DNA of 35,798 nt from Actinomycetes bacterium (GTDB lineage Bacteria > Actinomycetota > Actinomycetes > Actinomycetales > Cellulomonadaceae). The number at the start of each line of letters is the position of its first letter. Positions within the stretch are counted from its first letter, which is position 1. Below are positions 25,506-35,100 of this stretch, one piece after another. Position numbers and translations under genes: made by a program. The notes below the pieces were generated by a model. That model did not search any database, was not told where the DNA came from, and saw nothing but the letters and a program-made list of their open reading frames with translations. Location: assembly GCA_023432565.1 (NCBI GenBank), contig JAEYUL010000106.1, positions 1 through 35,798 of the forward strand, given 5' to 3'.

Positions 25506-27780
25506 CCGACGGGGCACGCGACGGCGCCGGGTGCTGGCTGCCGTGGCGGGCGCGAGTGCGCTGTGCGTCGCGGGCGGCGGCGTCGCGCTCGCGCTCGCGG
25601 ACTCCGGCGCGACGCGATACCGGACGGCGACCGCCGAGCTCGGCTCGGTCGCTCAGCACGTGGCCCTGACGGGCACGGTCGCCTCGGCGACTCGGCGCGA
25701 CGCGGCGTTCTCGGTGGCGGGCACGGTGACGTCGGTGCAGGTGGCGGTCGGCGACGAGGTCGCGCCGGGCGACGTGCTCGCCACGATCGACGACACGGAC
25801 CTGGCGCAGGACGTCGACGACGCTGCCGCGGCGCTCGCGGACGCGCGGCAGAAGCTGGAGGACGACCTCGAGTCCCAGACCAGCGGCACCTCCACGAGCG
25901 CGGCCCTCGCGGGGCTGTCCACGGACACCGCGAGCACGGACACGCCGACGGGTGCCGGCAGCACCGTGTCGAGCACCGTGTCGAGCGCTGTGTCGAGCAC
26001 GGTGTCGAGCGCTATGTCGAGCGGGGTGTCGACCGCCGGCCCGAACGCCGTGGCGACGGCCTTCACAGGACCGGCCGTCGTCGTCCCCGCGACCTCGATC
26101 GCGGCGTCCTCGCCGTCGACCACCGGACCTGGTGCGCCGACCACCCCGGGTGAGGACGACCTGCCGGCCGAGGTGCAGGCCGCGCTCGACGACGTCACGG
26201 CGGCGCAGCGCACCTTGCTGACGCGCTACGACGAGGCGTCGGACCTGCTCGCGGCGAGCGAGGACGGGATCAGCGCGGCCGCGCTCGTGTGCGAACAGCT
26301 GCTCGATGCACCGACGGGGTCGCCCACGGCCGGCGACGTCCTGACGTTGACGCCGGGTGCGGTCGCTCCGGGCAGCGCGCTGCGTGTCGACGCGACCGGC
26401 GTGAGCGCAGGCACGCAGTACCAGCTCGTGCTCGCCGGCTCCGTGCTCGCGACGCTCACGCCGACGGGCTCGTCGTTCGCCACGGCGGTGCTGGTGCCGT
26501 CGGGTGTGCAGGGTGCCCACGAGGTCGAGATCGTCGGTCCTTCCGGGACGGTGTCCTCGACGTCGCTGACGGTGACCGCCGCCGATGCGACGTCGCTGCC
26601 GGCGGCGCTCGCGGCGTGCCAGGGCGCGATCACCGACGTGAGTACTGAGCAGGACGGCGTCGCGCAGGCCCAGCGCGCGCTCCTCGACGCGACGACCGCG
26701 CTCGACGAGGCGCTCGACGCCCTCACGCAGGCCGTGCGCGGCGCGGCGACGCCGTCGGACCCGAGCGACCCGTCCGACCCGAGCGACCCGTCCGACCCGA
26801 GCGACCCGCCGGGCCCGACGGATCCCACGCCCCGGCCGACCCAGCCGGCCCAGCCCACGCAGCCGCCTCAGCCGACCCAGCCGACGGACCCGGCGCAGCC
26901 GGTGCCGGGCGACCCGACCACACCGACCCTGCCGAGCGAGCCGTCGGTGCCGGGTGACCAGGCCCAGACGCCCGGGGCCGGTGCGTCCGCTGGCAGGGTC
27001 GCGACCGCGGCGGACATCCTGGCCGACCGTGCCGCGATCGAGCTCGCGCAGGCACGGCTCGACCTCGCCGAGAGCTCGCTGCGCCTGGCGACGTTGACGG
27101 CGCCGATCGGCGGCACGGTCGCGGCCGTCTCGTTGTCCGAGGGGGCGAGCGTCACGGCGTCGTCCACGTCGTCGGTCGTCACGATCATCGGTGGCGACGG
27201 CTACCTGGTCAGCACGTCCGCGACGCTGAGCCAGGTGGACCTGCTCGCGGTCGGGCAGAGCGCGCGCGTGACGGTCCGGACCACGGACGAGCCGCTCACC
27301 GCGCGGGTCTCCTGGATCGGGGTGCTCAACACCGAGGCGTCGAGCGCGACGCCGTCGTACGCGGTCGACCTGGCGATCGACGCACCCGCGGGGGCAGTGA
27401 CGCTGTACGACGGCTCGTCGGCGGAGGCGACGATCGCCGTCGCGGACGGCGAGCAGGTGCTCACGGTGCCGACCTCCGCGGTGCACGTGGAGGGGGGTCA
27501 GGCGACCGTCGACGTGCTGCGCGGCGGCACGCCGACGAGCGTCGAGGTGACCACGGGTGCCGTGGGCGCCGAGCGCACCGAGATCGTCGCCGGGCTGTCC
27601 GTCGGGGACGAGGTGGTGCTCGCCGACCTGCACCGCACGCTGGTCTCCGACGACGAGTCGTCGTCGGGCCTGTCGGGGCTGGGCGGTTCGACGCAGGAGC
27701 GGTCGGGCTGGGGCCCGGGCGGGGGTCAGCCTCCGGCGGGGTTCACCGGCGGCGGCTTCGCCGGGCCGCCGGGTCGCTGA
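25498..27780 (+). CDS. HlyD/RND-adaptor-like exported protein with an Ig-like insert in its hairpin
   Basis: A 760-aa membrane-anchored adaptor-like protein. The ATG at 25498 overlaps the lipoprotein stop by eight bases. A membrane segment lies at 12-33. The first lipoyl half is 50-100 (AGTVTSVQVAVGDEVAPGDVL). Helices at 102-125 and, after a Ser/Thr/Val-rich repeat linker (129-220), at 222-270 lead to an Ig-like β domain (about 278-362: LTLTPGAVAPGSALRVDATG ... AHEVEIVGPSG). A return helix (365-415), a Pro/Asp/Thr-rich linker (418-497), a helix (503-530) and the second lipoyl half (531-550, TAPIGGTVAAVSLSEG) follow, then barrel and C-terminal parts. C265 and C374 flank the Ig insert and could bridge it. 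Two adaptors in one cluster is unusual. It may reach through the cell wall, which is inference. Confidence 0.8.
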   Translation: MTDRRGTRRRRVLAAVAGASALCVAGGGVALALADSGATRYRTATAELGSVAQHVALTGTVASATRRDAAFSVAGTVTSVQVAVGDEVAPGDVLATIDDTDLAQDVDDAAAALADARQKLEDDLESQTSGTSTSAALAGLSTDTASTDTPTGAGSTVSSTVSSAVSSTVSSAMSSGVSTAGPNAVATAFTGPAVVVPATSIAASSPSTTGPGAPTTPGEDDLPAEVQAALDDVTAAQRTLLTRYDEASDLLAASEDGISAAALVCEQLLDAPTGSPTAGDVLTLTPGAVAPGSALRVDATGVSAGTQYQLVLAGSVLATLTPTGSSFATAVLVPSGVQGAHEVEIVGPSGTVSSTSLTVTAADATSLPAALAACQGAITDVSTEQDGVAQAQRALLDATTALDEALDALTQAVRGAATPSDPSDPSDPSDPSDPSDPPGPTDPTPRPTQPAQPTQPPQPTQPTDPAQPVPGDPTTPTLPSEPSVPGDQAQTPGAGASAGRVATAADILADRAAIELAQARLDLAESSLRLATLTAPIGGTVAAVSLSEGASVTASSTSSVVTIIGGDGYLVSTSATLSQVDLLAVGQSARVTVRTTDEPLTARVSWIGVLNTEASSATPSYAVDLAIDAPAGAVTLYDGSSAEATIAVADGEQVLTVPTSAVHVEGGQATVDVLRGGTPTSVEVTTGAVGAERTEIVAGLSVGDEVVLADLHRTLVSDDESSSGLSGLGGSTQERSGWGPGGGQPPAGFTGGGFAGPPGR
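25966..26034. repeat. 12-bp tandem repeat in the adaptor-like gene
   Basis: Nearly six copies of GTGTCGAGCRCN (for example GTGTCGAGCACC, GTGTCGAGCGCT, ATGTCGAGCGGG, and a last GTGTCGACC) encode repeated Val-Ser-Ser-Thr/Ala. They lie in a linker, so copy changes keep the frame. Confidence 0.85.
26752..26809. repeat. 18-bp tandem repeat coding for Pro-Ser-Asp
   Basis: About three copies of an 18-bp unit (CCGTCCGACCCGAGCGAC) encode six Pro-Ser-Asp triplets in the wall-spanning-type linker of the adaptor-like protein. Alternating synonymous Ser codons (TCC/AGC) define the 18-bp rather than 9-bp period. Confidence 0.85.
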
Positions 27781-27955
27781 GCCGGCGCGCGCGGCCGGGC
27801 CGGGGGGCGGTCGTCGGGTCGCTGAGGGTGCCGGGCCGCGCGGGTCGATAGGCTCGCGCGCGTCGCCGTGCCCGCAGCGGTGCGACGACGAGGGGCGTGG
27901 CGGCGAGCCGCGCGTGACGAGTGCCGGTGCGCCGGCGACGAGGGGTGGCACGACG

Positions 27956-28780
27956 ATGACCGAGCAGCAGCGTGGGACCGACGCGACGGTCGCCGTCCTC
28001 GGCGGCGGGGTCATGGGCGAGGCGTTGCTCTCGGCGTTGCTGTCGGGCGGCTGGCCTGCGCACGCGATCGAGGTCGCGGACCAGTCGGACGCGCGCCTGG
28101 CCGAGCTGGCCGAGCGGTACGGCGTGCGGACGGGTACCTCCAACCCGCACGCGGCGCAGCGCGCCGACGTGGTGCTGCTGGCGGTCAAGCCGAACGTCGT
28201 GCCGACGGTCCTGGAGCAGATTGCCCCGCAGCTGCGCGGCGGAACGCTCGTCGTGAGCGTCGCGGCCGGTGTGCCGCTGGCCACCTACGAGACCCTGCTC
28301 CCCACGGGCACGCCGGTGGTGCGCGTCATGCCCAACACGCCTGCGGTGGTGGGCAAGGGGGCGAGCGCGATCGCACCGGGGACGCACGCGGGCGAGGGGC
28401 ACCTGGTGCTGACCGAGCGCATCCTGGCCGCGACCGGCCTGGTCGTGCGCGTCGCGGAGAAGGACCTGGACGCGGTGACCGCGATCTCCGGCTCCGGCCC
28501 GGCGTACGCGTTCTACCTGATCGACGCGATGGCGGAGGCGGGTGTGCTCCTGGGCCTGACGCGGGACCTTGCGACACGGCTGGCGGTCGCGACCGTCGAG
28601 GGCGCCGGTGCCCTCGCGGCGCAGGGGGAGCACCCCGCCGTCCTGCGCGAGCGTGTGTCGTCGCCGGGGGGTACGACCGTCGCGGCGGTCGCGCAGCTGG
28701 ATGCGCATGCGGTGCGTGCGGGCGTGGTGGCCGCGGCGCGCGCCGCCTACGAGCGTTCGCAGGAGCTCGGTCGCTCCTGA
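27956..28780 (+). CDS. proC: Pyrroline-5-carboxylate reductase
   Basis: The last enzyme of proline synthesis, reducing 1-pyrroline-5-carboxylate to L-proline with NAD(P)H; cytoplasmic, 274 aa. The dinucleotide-binding start is VAVLGGGVMGEALL (12-25). RVMPNTPAVVGKGASAI (123-139) and the dimer/active-site block ISGSGPAYAFYLIDAMAEAG (177-196), followed by VSSPGGTT (235-241), are all intact. The ATG at 27956 follows GAGGGGTGG. A 175-bp gap separates it from the adaptor-like gene, so it is probably transcribed on its own. Confidence 0.96.
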   Translation: MTEQQRGTDATVAVLGGGVMGEALLSALLSGGWPAHAIEVADQSDARLAELAERYGVRTGTSNPHAAQRADVVLLAVKPNVVPTVLEQIAPQLRGGTLVVSVAAGVPLATYETLLPTGTPVVRVMPNTPAVVGKGASAIAPGTHAGEGHLVLTERILAATGLVVRVAEKDLDAVTAISGSGPAYAFYLIDAMAEAGVLLGLTRDLATRLAVATVEGAGALAAQGEHPAVLRERVSSPGGTTVAAVAQLDAHAVRAGVVAAARAAYERSQELGRS

Positions 28781-29107
28781 CGGTGTGCCGCCCGGGTGCG
28801 CGGCCCTCGCGCGGCGCTCCGCGCCTGCACGAGGTGTGCCGCCCGTTCTCGAGGCCGAAAACGCCCGAAACCAGTGAGGGTGGCAAACTTTCGCGCCTCT
28901 TCCGGATATTCCCGGCGCGCTCGGCCACTCGGCGGAAAAAACCGAAACCCATTGCGGTGTAGGCCTCCTCGATGGTTGACTTCGGCCACCGACGGCTGCG
29001 TCCCTCACCGTGGCGTCGGCGAACGACTCGTCATGCCGTGGCGGCGCAAGGGGGCGCCGCGCCGGGGTGACGAGAAGCCACACGTTCCCGAACGAGAGGA
29101 CTGGGTC
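28781..29107. other. Intergenic leader of the secreted glycosidase, locally A/T-richer
   Basis: This 327-bp gap holds no convincing gene. From about 28850 to 28980 the base composition is clearly less GC-rich than anywhere else in the window, with runs such as CCGAAAACGCCCGAAACC, GGCAAACTTTCGCGCC, GGATATTCC, GGCGGAAAAAACCGAAACCC and a TTGACT at 28976-28981. This marks the likely promoter and operator zone of the large glycosidase gene. GGCAAACTTTCGCGCC is an imperfect palindrome that could bind a LacI-type sugar regulator, but no element matches a consensus well enough to name it. The leader downstream (28985-29092) is long enough to hold RNA structure. Confidence 0.5.
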
Positions 29108-32100
29108 ATGCCGCGCTCCACAAGGGGCTCAGCAAGTCGATCCGCCACCCGGAGGAGACTCGTCGCCGGCAGTGCTGCCGCGGCGGTCGTCGCCTCCTCG
29201 ATCGTCATGCTTCCCACAGCCGCCACAGCGGCTGGCCCGGTGCTGCCGGGCAACGAGTCGGACATCGGTCTGTACACGAACGGCGCGAGCCACGTGATGG
29301 ACATCGGTGACCCGACCTACAACTACGAGTCCGAGGTCGCGGCCCTGCTCGAGCCCGGTGTGCCCTACACGGCCGACTCGATGCACCAGAGCATCTTCGA
29401 GAAGGACCTCGCGGCCGGGCAGAACGACTTCTACCTCGACCGCGTGCTCGGGGTGCGGGGCGCCATGGGCGCCAACGTGCTGCAGACCCGTGGCCGCACC
29501 CTCTACATGCGGGGTGCCTCCAACTCCAACTTCAACACGATGGGCTTCGCGGGCTCGGCGTTCGCGGGCGGCCCCAACAACCTCGGCAACTTCTACACGA
29601 TCACGGTCCCCGGCCAGACGGTCTCCGAGGTCAACTCCCAGCGCTTCAACGCGCCGAGCCACATGTCGGACCGCTACAACATCGGCACCACCGGCGTCAG
29701 CGCGGACCTCAAGAAGTTCATCACGTACGACAACGTGGCCGTCACGACCCTCGACCTGAAGAACCCGGGCACCGAGGACAAGACGTTCACCCTGCGCGCG
29801 GCCTCCCCGATCGCGACCGGCGAGACGGACGCCGACGACGAGCTCATCGGCACGCGCAACCTGACCTCCGGCTCCAACAACGGCCTGGTGGACACGGCGT
29901 GGAGCAAGATCACGGTCGGCCTCAAGGCCAGCGGCTTCACGGTCAACGGCACGGCCCTCGAGCGTGAGGTCACGGTCCCGGCCGGCGGCAACCTCGAGCT
30001 CTCGGTCGTCGGCGTCCTGTACACGGACGACCTGCCCGACTCCAAGGCCAGCTTCTACGACTTCGCCGCGATGGACGCCGACGAGGCGTTCTCCACCGGC
30101 GTCACCGAGTTCCACCGCCGCTGGGCGCAGGACGTCCCCTACATCGACGTGCCGTCCCCGGCCGTCGAGAAGGCGATCGTCTACCGCTGGTGGGGTGAGC
30201 GCTACAACACGCTCGACGCCAACTCGTCCGGCTACGTGTACCAGTACCCGGTGACCATCGAGGGCGTGAACCTCTACCAGAACTCGATCGTCCTGACGCA
30301 GCCCATGCACCTGCAGGACACGAAGTGGCTGCGCACGCCGTACCTCGCCTACGGGCAGATCCTCAACATGGGTGAGCTCTCGGGCTCGTCGGCGTTCCTG
30401 GACAGCCCCGGCCACACGAGCTGGAACAACCACTACTCGCAGTACACGGGCACCGCCGGTCTCGAGGCCTACAAGGTCCACGGTGGTGGCGCCGAGATCG
30501 CCGAGCGCTTCGCGCACTACTTCAAGAACGACGGCATCGGCCAGCTCGAGCACTACGACGGCAACGGCGACAACCTCATCGCCTACGACACCAACTACAT
30601 GCCGGGCAACGACTCCGACGCGATCACGTTCGGCTTCCCGAAGTCGAACGCCACGGCCCCGGGTGCGCGCACGATCGAGCGTCCCGAGTCGGCGTACGTG
30701 TGGGGTGACTTCAACGCCGCCAAGGAGCTCTACGAGATCGCCGGCGCCGACGAGACGCTCGTCACGCAGATGCAGGAGAAGGCCGACGACATCCGTGACG
30801 CGATCCTCGACCGGCTGTGGAGCGAGGACATGCGCATGTTCCTCGCCGGCACGTCGCACGGCGCGGTCTCGGCTGCGTCGTCGAACGGCAAGGCCAACCC
30901 GCTGCCCGAGGCGGCGCGCGACCTGATCCCGGCCAAGGAGTCGAACCTCTACGACGTCTACGCCGAGAACCTGATCCCCGTCGAGGACGCCGACAAGTAC
31001 GTCGACGGCTTCCGCTTCCTGAACTACGGGGACAACTTCCCGATCTTCCCGTTCTACACGGCCAACCAGTACGACCGGGCGGCCTACGGGATCGGCGGGT
31101 CGAACAACTTCTCGAACATCAACTTCACGGTCCAGTTCCGCGGTGTGCGTTCCGCTCTGCGGCACTACGACCCCGACCACAAGTACGTGACGCCGGAGTA
31201 CGCGGCACGCCTGCTCGACTGGATGGCGTGGAGCATCTACCCGAACGCCGACCTGCGCGTCCCGAACCAGGCCGAGTACTACTCGAACTGGAACGCGACG
31301 ACGAAGACGTACAACCGCAACAACCCGAACCACATCATGCTCGGCAACATGAACTACATCTACATCGAGGACATGGGCGGCATTCAGCCCCGGTCCGACG
31401 ACGTGGTGGAGCTCTGGCCGATCGACCTCGGGTACGACCACTTCATGGTCAACAACCTGCGGTACCACGGCAAGGACGTCACGATCGTCTGGGACCCGGA
31501 CGGCACCCAGTACGGCCTCGGTGCGGGCTACAGCCTGTTCATCGACGGTGAGCGCCAGGTCTCGACCGACGAGCTGGGTCACTTCACGTACGACCCGAGC
31601 ACCGGGACCGTCGACACGATCGACGACATCGAGGTCACGTTCCTCGCGGCCGAGGGCAGCGAGCTGCCGGCGGCCGTGGACACGGCGATCGACGACGAGC
31701 GCGTCGTGAAGTACCTCAAGACGGCCGGCATCGACCTGACGGAGGACGCCACCAACCTGGCGGCCACCGCGACCCTGTCGTCGTCCGCGACGCAGGACGG
31801 TGCCCGTCCCACCTCGTGGCGCAACTTCCACACCCCCGGGTACAGCACCTCGTCGATGAACTACACGCCGGGTGCGATCTCGACCACCGAGCGTCCCGTG
31901 TCCCTGGCCGCCGTCAACGACGGCCAGACGGTCAACGAGCCGTACTGGGGCAACTACGGCACCGGTGACACGAGCGGCTACATCGAGCTCGACCTGGGCG
32001 CGACGAAGTCGTTCGACAACGTCAAGGTCTGGTTCGTCAGCGACCGGCAGGCCGGTGGCTACAAGGAGCCGGTGAAGTACCAGATCCAGGTCCCCGACGG

Positions 32101-35100
32101 TGACGGCGGCTGGCAGGTCGTCCCCGACACGTTCAAGTCGCCGAAGATCGTCGGCCCGAAGTTCAACGAGGCGCTGTTCGAGACGGTCACGGCCGACAAG
32201 CTCCGTGTCACGTTCACCAACAGCCCGGGCTTCTCGACGGCCATCTCGGAGATCCAGGTCTTCGACTCCGGTCGCGACGTCCCGGCGGTCGTCAACGACC
32301 CGCCGACGGTCACCGCGACGCGTGACACGAGCAAGGACGGCAACCTGTCGACCACGCTCGTGGCGACGGTCACGGACGACGGCATCCCGGACGCGGGCGA
32401 GCTCACCTACGGCTGGACCACGGTGTCCAAGCCCGAGGGTGCGGCGGTGATCTTCGCCAACGCGGGTGCGCTGAGCACGCTCGTGACGGGCACGGTGGAG
32501 GGCGAGTACGTCTTCCGCTTCAGCGCGCACGACGGTGAGCTGACCACGACGCGCGACGTCACCGTGACGCTCACGCCCAAGGAGATGGTCGCCGAGTTCG
32601 GTGCCATCGCCACCGTCACCACCACGGGCACGGCCTCGTGGGAGGACCACACCAAGGTCAACCTCCCGACGACGCCGACGAGCTCGAACCCGGGCACCAA
32701 CCAGGGGTGGGGCACGTGGGGCCTGCCGAACAGCGGCCTGTCCACGGCGTCCGCGGCGGCGATCACGTACACGTGGACCTCGCCGGTGCTGCTGACGTCG
32801 ACCGACATCTACTGGTACGACGACAACGGCGGTACGCGTGTGCCGCGTGCCGACACGTGGGCGGTCGAGTACACGACCGACGGCGAGACCTGGCAGCCGG
32901 TCACCCTCTCGGAGGGCTCGACCTACGCCGCGGCACTCGTCCGCAACCGCTACAACCACCTCGACTTCGAGCCGGTCAAGGCCCAGGCGCTGCGCGTCCG
33001 CATCTGGGGTCTGCAGGGTTCGTCGGCGGGTGGTACGGGCATCCTGCGCTGGCGTGCCAACGGCGACACGGTCGACACGGTCGCGTCTCCGGTCATCATG
33101 CGTACCCCGACCGGCGTCGTGCCGACGCTGCCGGCCGAGCTGGACGTCGTGTACTCGGCGGGTGAGCGCGCGAAGCTCGCGTTCGCCTGGCAGGAGATCA
33201 CGCCGGAGATGGTCGCCGAGACCAACGTCGAGCCGTTCGTGGTCTACGGCACGAACTCGGCGTACGGGCTCATCGCGGAGGCACAGATCTACGTGCGTCC
33301 CGAGAACTCGACGGGCGGCATCTCGATCCAGGGTGCCGAGCAGTTCGCCCAGACCGTCTGGCGGGGCGAGCAGCCGGTGCTGCCCACCCGCGTCGCGGTG
33401 TCGTACAACGACGGCTCGCGTGACAACCAGGCGATCGGCGTCGAGTGGGACTTCGACGAGGAGATCGTGGACACCCCTGGTGTCTACGAGATCCGCGGTG
33501 ACCTGGTGCTGCCGGACTACGTCAGCGCCGCAGGCACGGTGGCGACGACCCTGACCCTCACGGTCAAGGCCCCGCCGTCGGTCGAGTCGGTCGCGGTCGT
33601 CCCGGCGTCGCAGCGCGCGCTGGCCGGTTCCACGGTCCAGCTCGAGGCTGACGTCACCTCGATCTCCGGCGCGAGCGAGGAGGTCACCTGGACGGTGGCG
33701 GGCGCCCAGTCCGCCGGCACCACGGTGAGCGAGACCGGTCTGCTCACGATCGCCGCCGACGAGGCTGCCGCCCCGTTGACGGTGACCGCCACGAGCGTGT
33801 TCGACACCTCGAAGTCGGGTTCGGCGACCGTCACGGTCGTCACCCCGCCGCAGGTCACGGCCACGCTGCCGAGCGGACTGGTGGACGGCTGGAACGACGA
33901 GCCGTTCGACGTCACGCTCACGACGGCCGCTGACGCGTCCGTCCAGTACCGGCTCGACGGTGGGCAGTGGACCACGTACACGTGGCCCGTCGCCATCGAC
34001 GAGGGTCAGCACACGCTGATCTACCGGGCGCTGTGGGAGGGCGCGGTCGTGCCCGGCTCGACGCAGACGCTGGTCGTCGGTGTCGACGTCGTCGGCCCGA
34101 CCACCACGGCCACCACCTCTCCGGCCGACGGTCGGGGCACGGTGCTCGAGCCGGTCACGGTGACGTTCGCCGCGACCGACGAGGGCGTGGGCGTGTCGCA
34201 CTCGCAGTACCGGATCGCTCCGGCGCTCGCGTGGCGCAACGTCCCGGCCGAGGGTCTCGTCATCGACGAGGCCGGCGTGTCGGTGGTCGAGTACCGCTCG
34301 GTCGACCTGTTCGGCAACATCGGCGCCACGGGCTCCGTCCCGGTGACGATCGAGGCCGCGAACGACCTCGCTCGCCTGGTGCTCACGGCCGACAAGTCCG
34401 CGATCGCCAAGGGTGACCCGATCGGAGCGCACGTCGAGGGCTTCGCCCACGACGGCTCGTCGGTCGGCGACCTCACGGCGGACTCGGTCATGACGACCGA
34501 CATCACGACGGTCTGGGAGAACGGCACGTCGACCTTCAGCCGGTACCGGTACGCGCTCACCGCGACGTACACCTGGACCGACTCGCAGGACGTCGTCCGG
34601 TCGCTCACGAGCAACACCGTGACGGTCGAGGTCTTCGACGCCCAGGCTCTGCTCGCTGCGATCAGCGGCACGCCGACGGTGGGCGAGACCCTGACCGCGG
34701 TCACGCTGCCCGACTGGCCGACCACCTTCCAGTGGCTGCGCGACGGCAGTGCGATCGACGGTGCCACGGGTGCGACCTACACGGTCACGGCCGACGACGC
34801 GGGCTCGAGCCTGAGCGTGCGGGTCGACGTGGCGGCGGCGGAGTTCTCGGCGTCGAAGACGTCGGCTCCCGTCGAGGTCGCGAAGATCGCTCCGGTGCTC
34901 ACCGCGCAGCTGCGGTCGGCGTCGGTGGCGACCACCGGCACCGTGACGGTCGACGTGACCGTCGACGCCGCGGGCATCACCGCCCCGGGCGGCACCGTCA
35001 CGGTCGTGGCGGGCAACCGCAGCGCGACCGGCACGGTCGTCGCGGGTGTCGCGAGCATCCAGCTCCCGGCTCCTGCGGCGGGCACGCACACCGTCACGGT

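Noticed and set aside
25966..26034. CRISPR-like array
   Set aside because: The units are 12 bp, directly adjacent and in frame with the coding sequence; there are no spacers.
28860..29000. c-di-GMP-I riboswitch in the leader (GGCAAAC segment)
   Set aside because: Only the short GGCAAAC piece resembles the conserved core. The GNRA loop and the GGGACGCAAAGC part are missing.
28976..29004. σ70-type promoter based on TTGACT at 28976-28981
   Set aside because: No acceptable -10 hexamer lies 16-18 bases downstream (CGTCCC/TCCCTC), so it is only mentioned in the region description.
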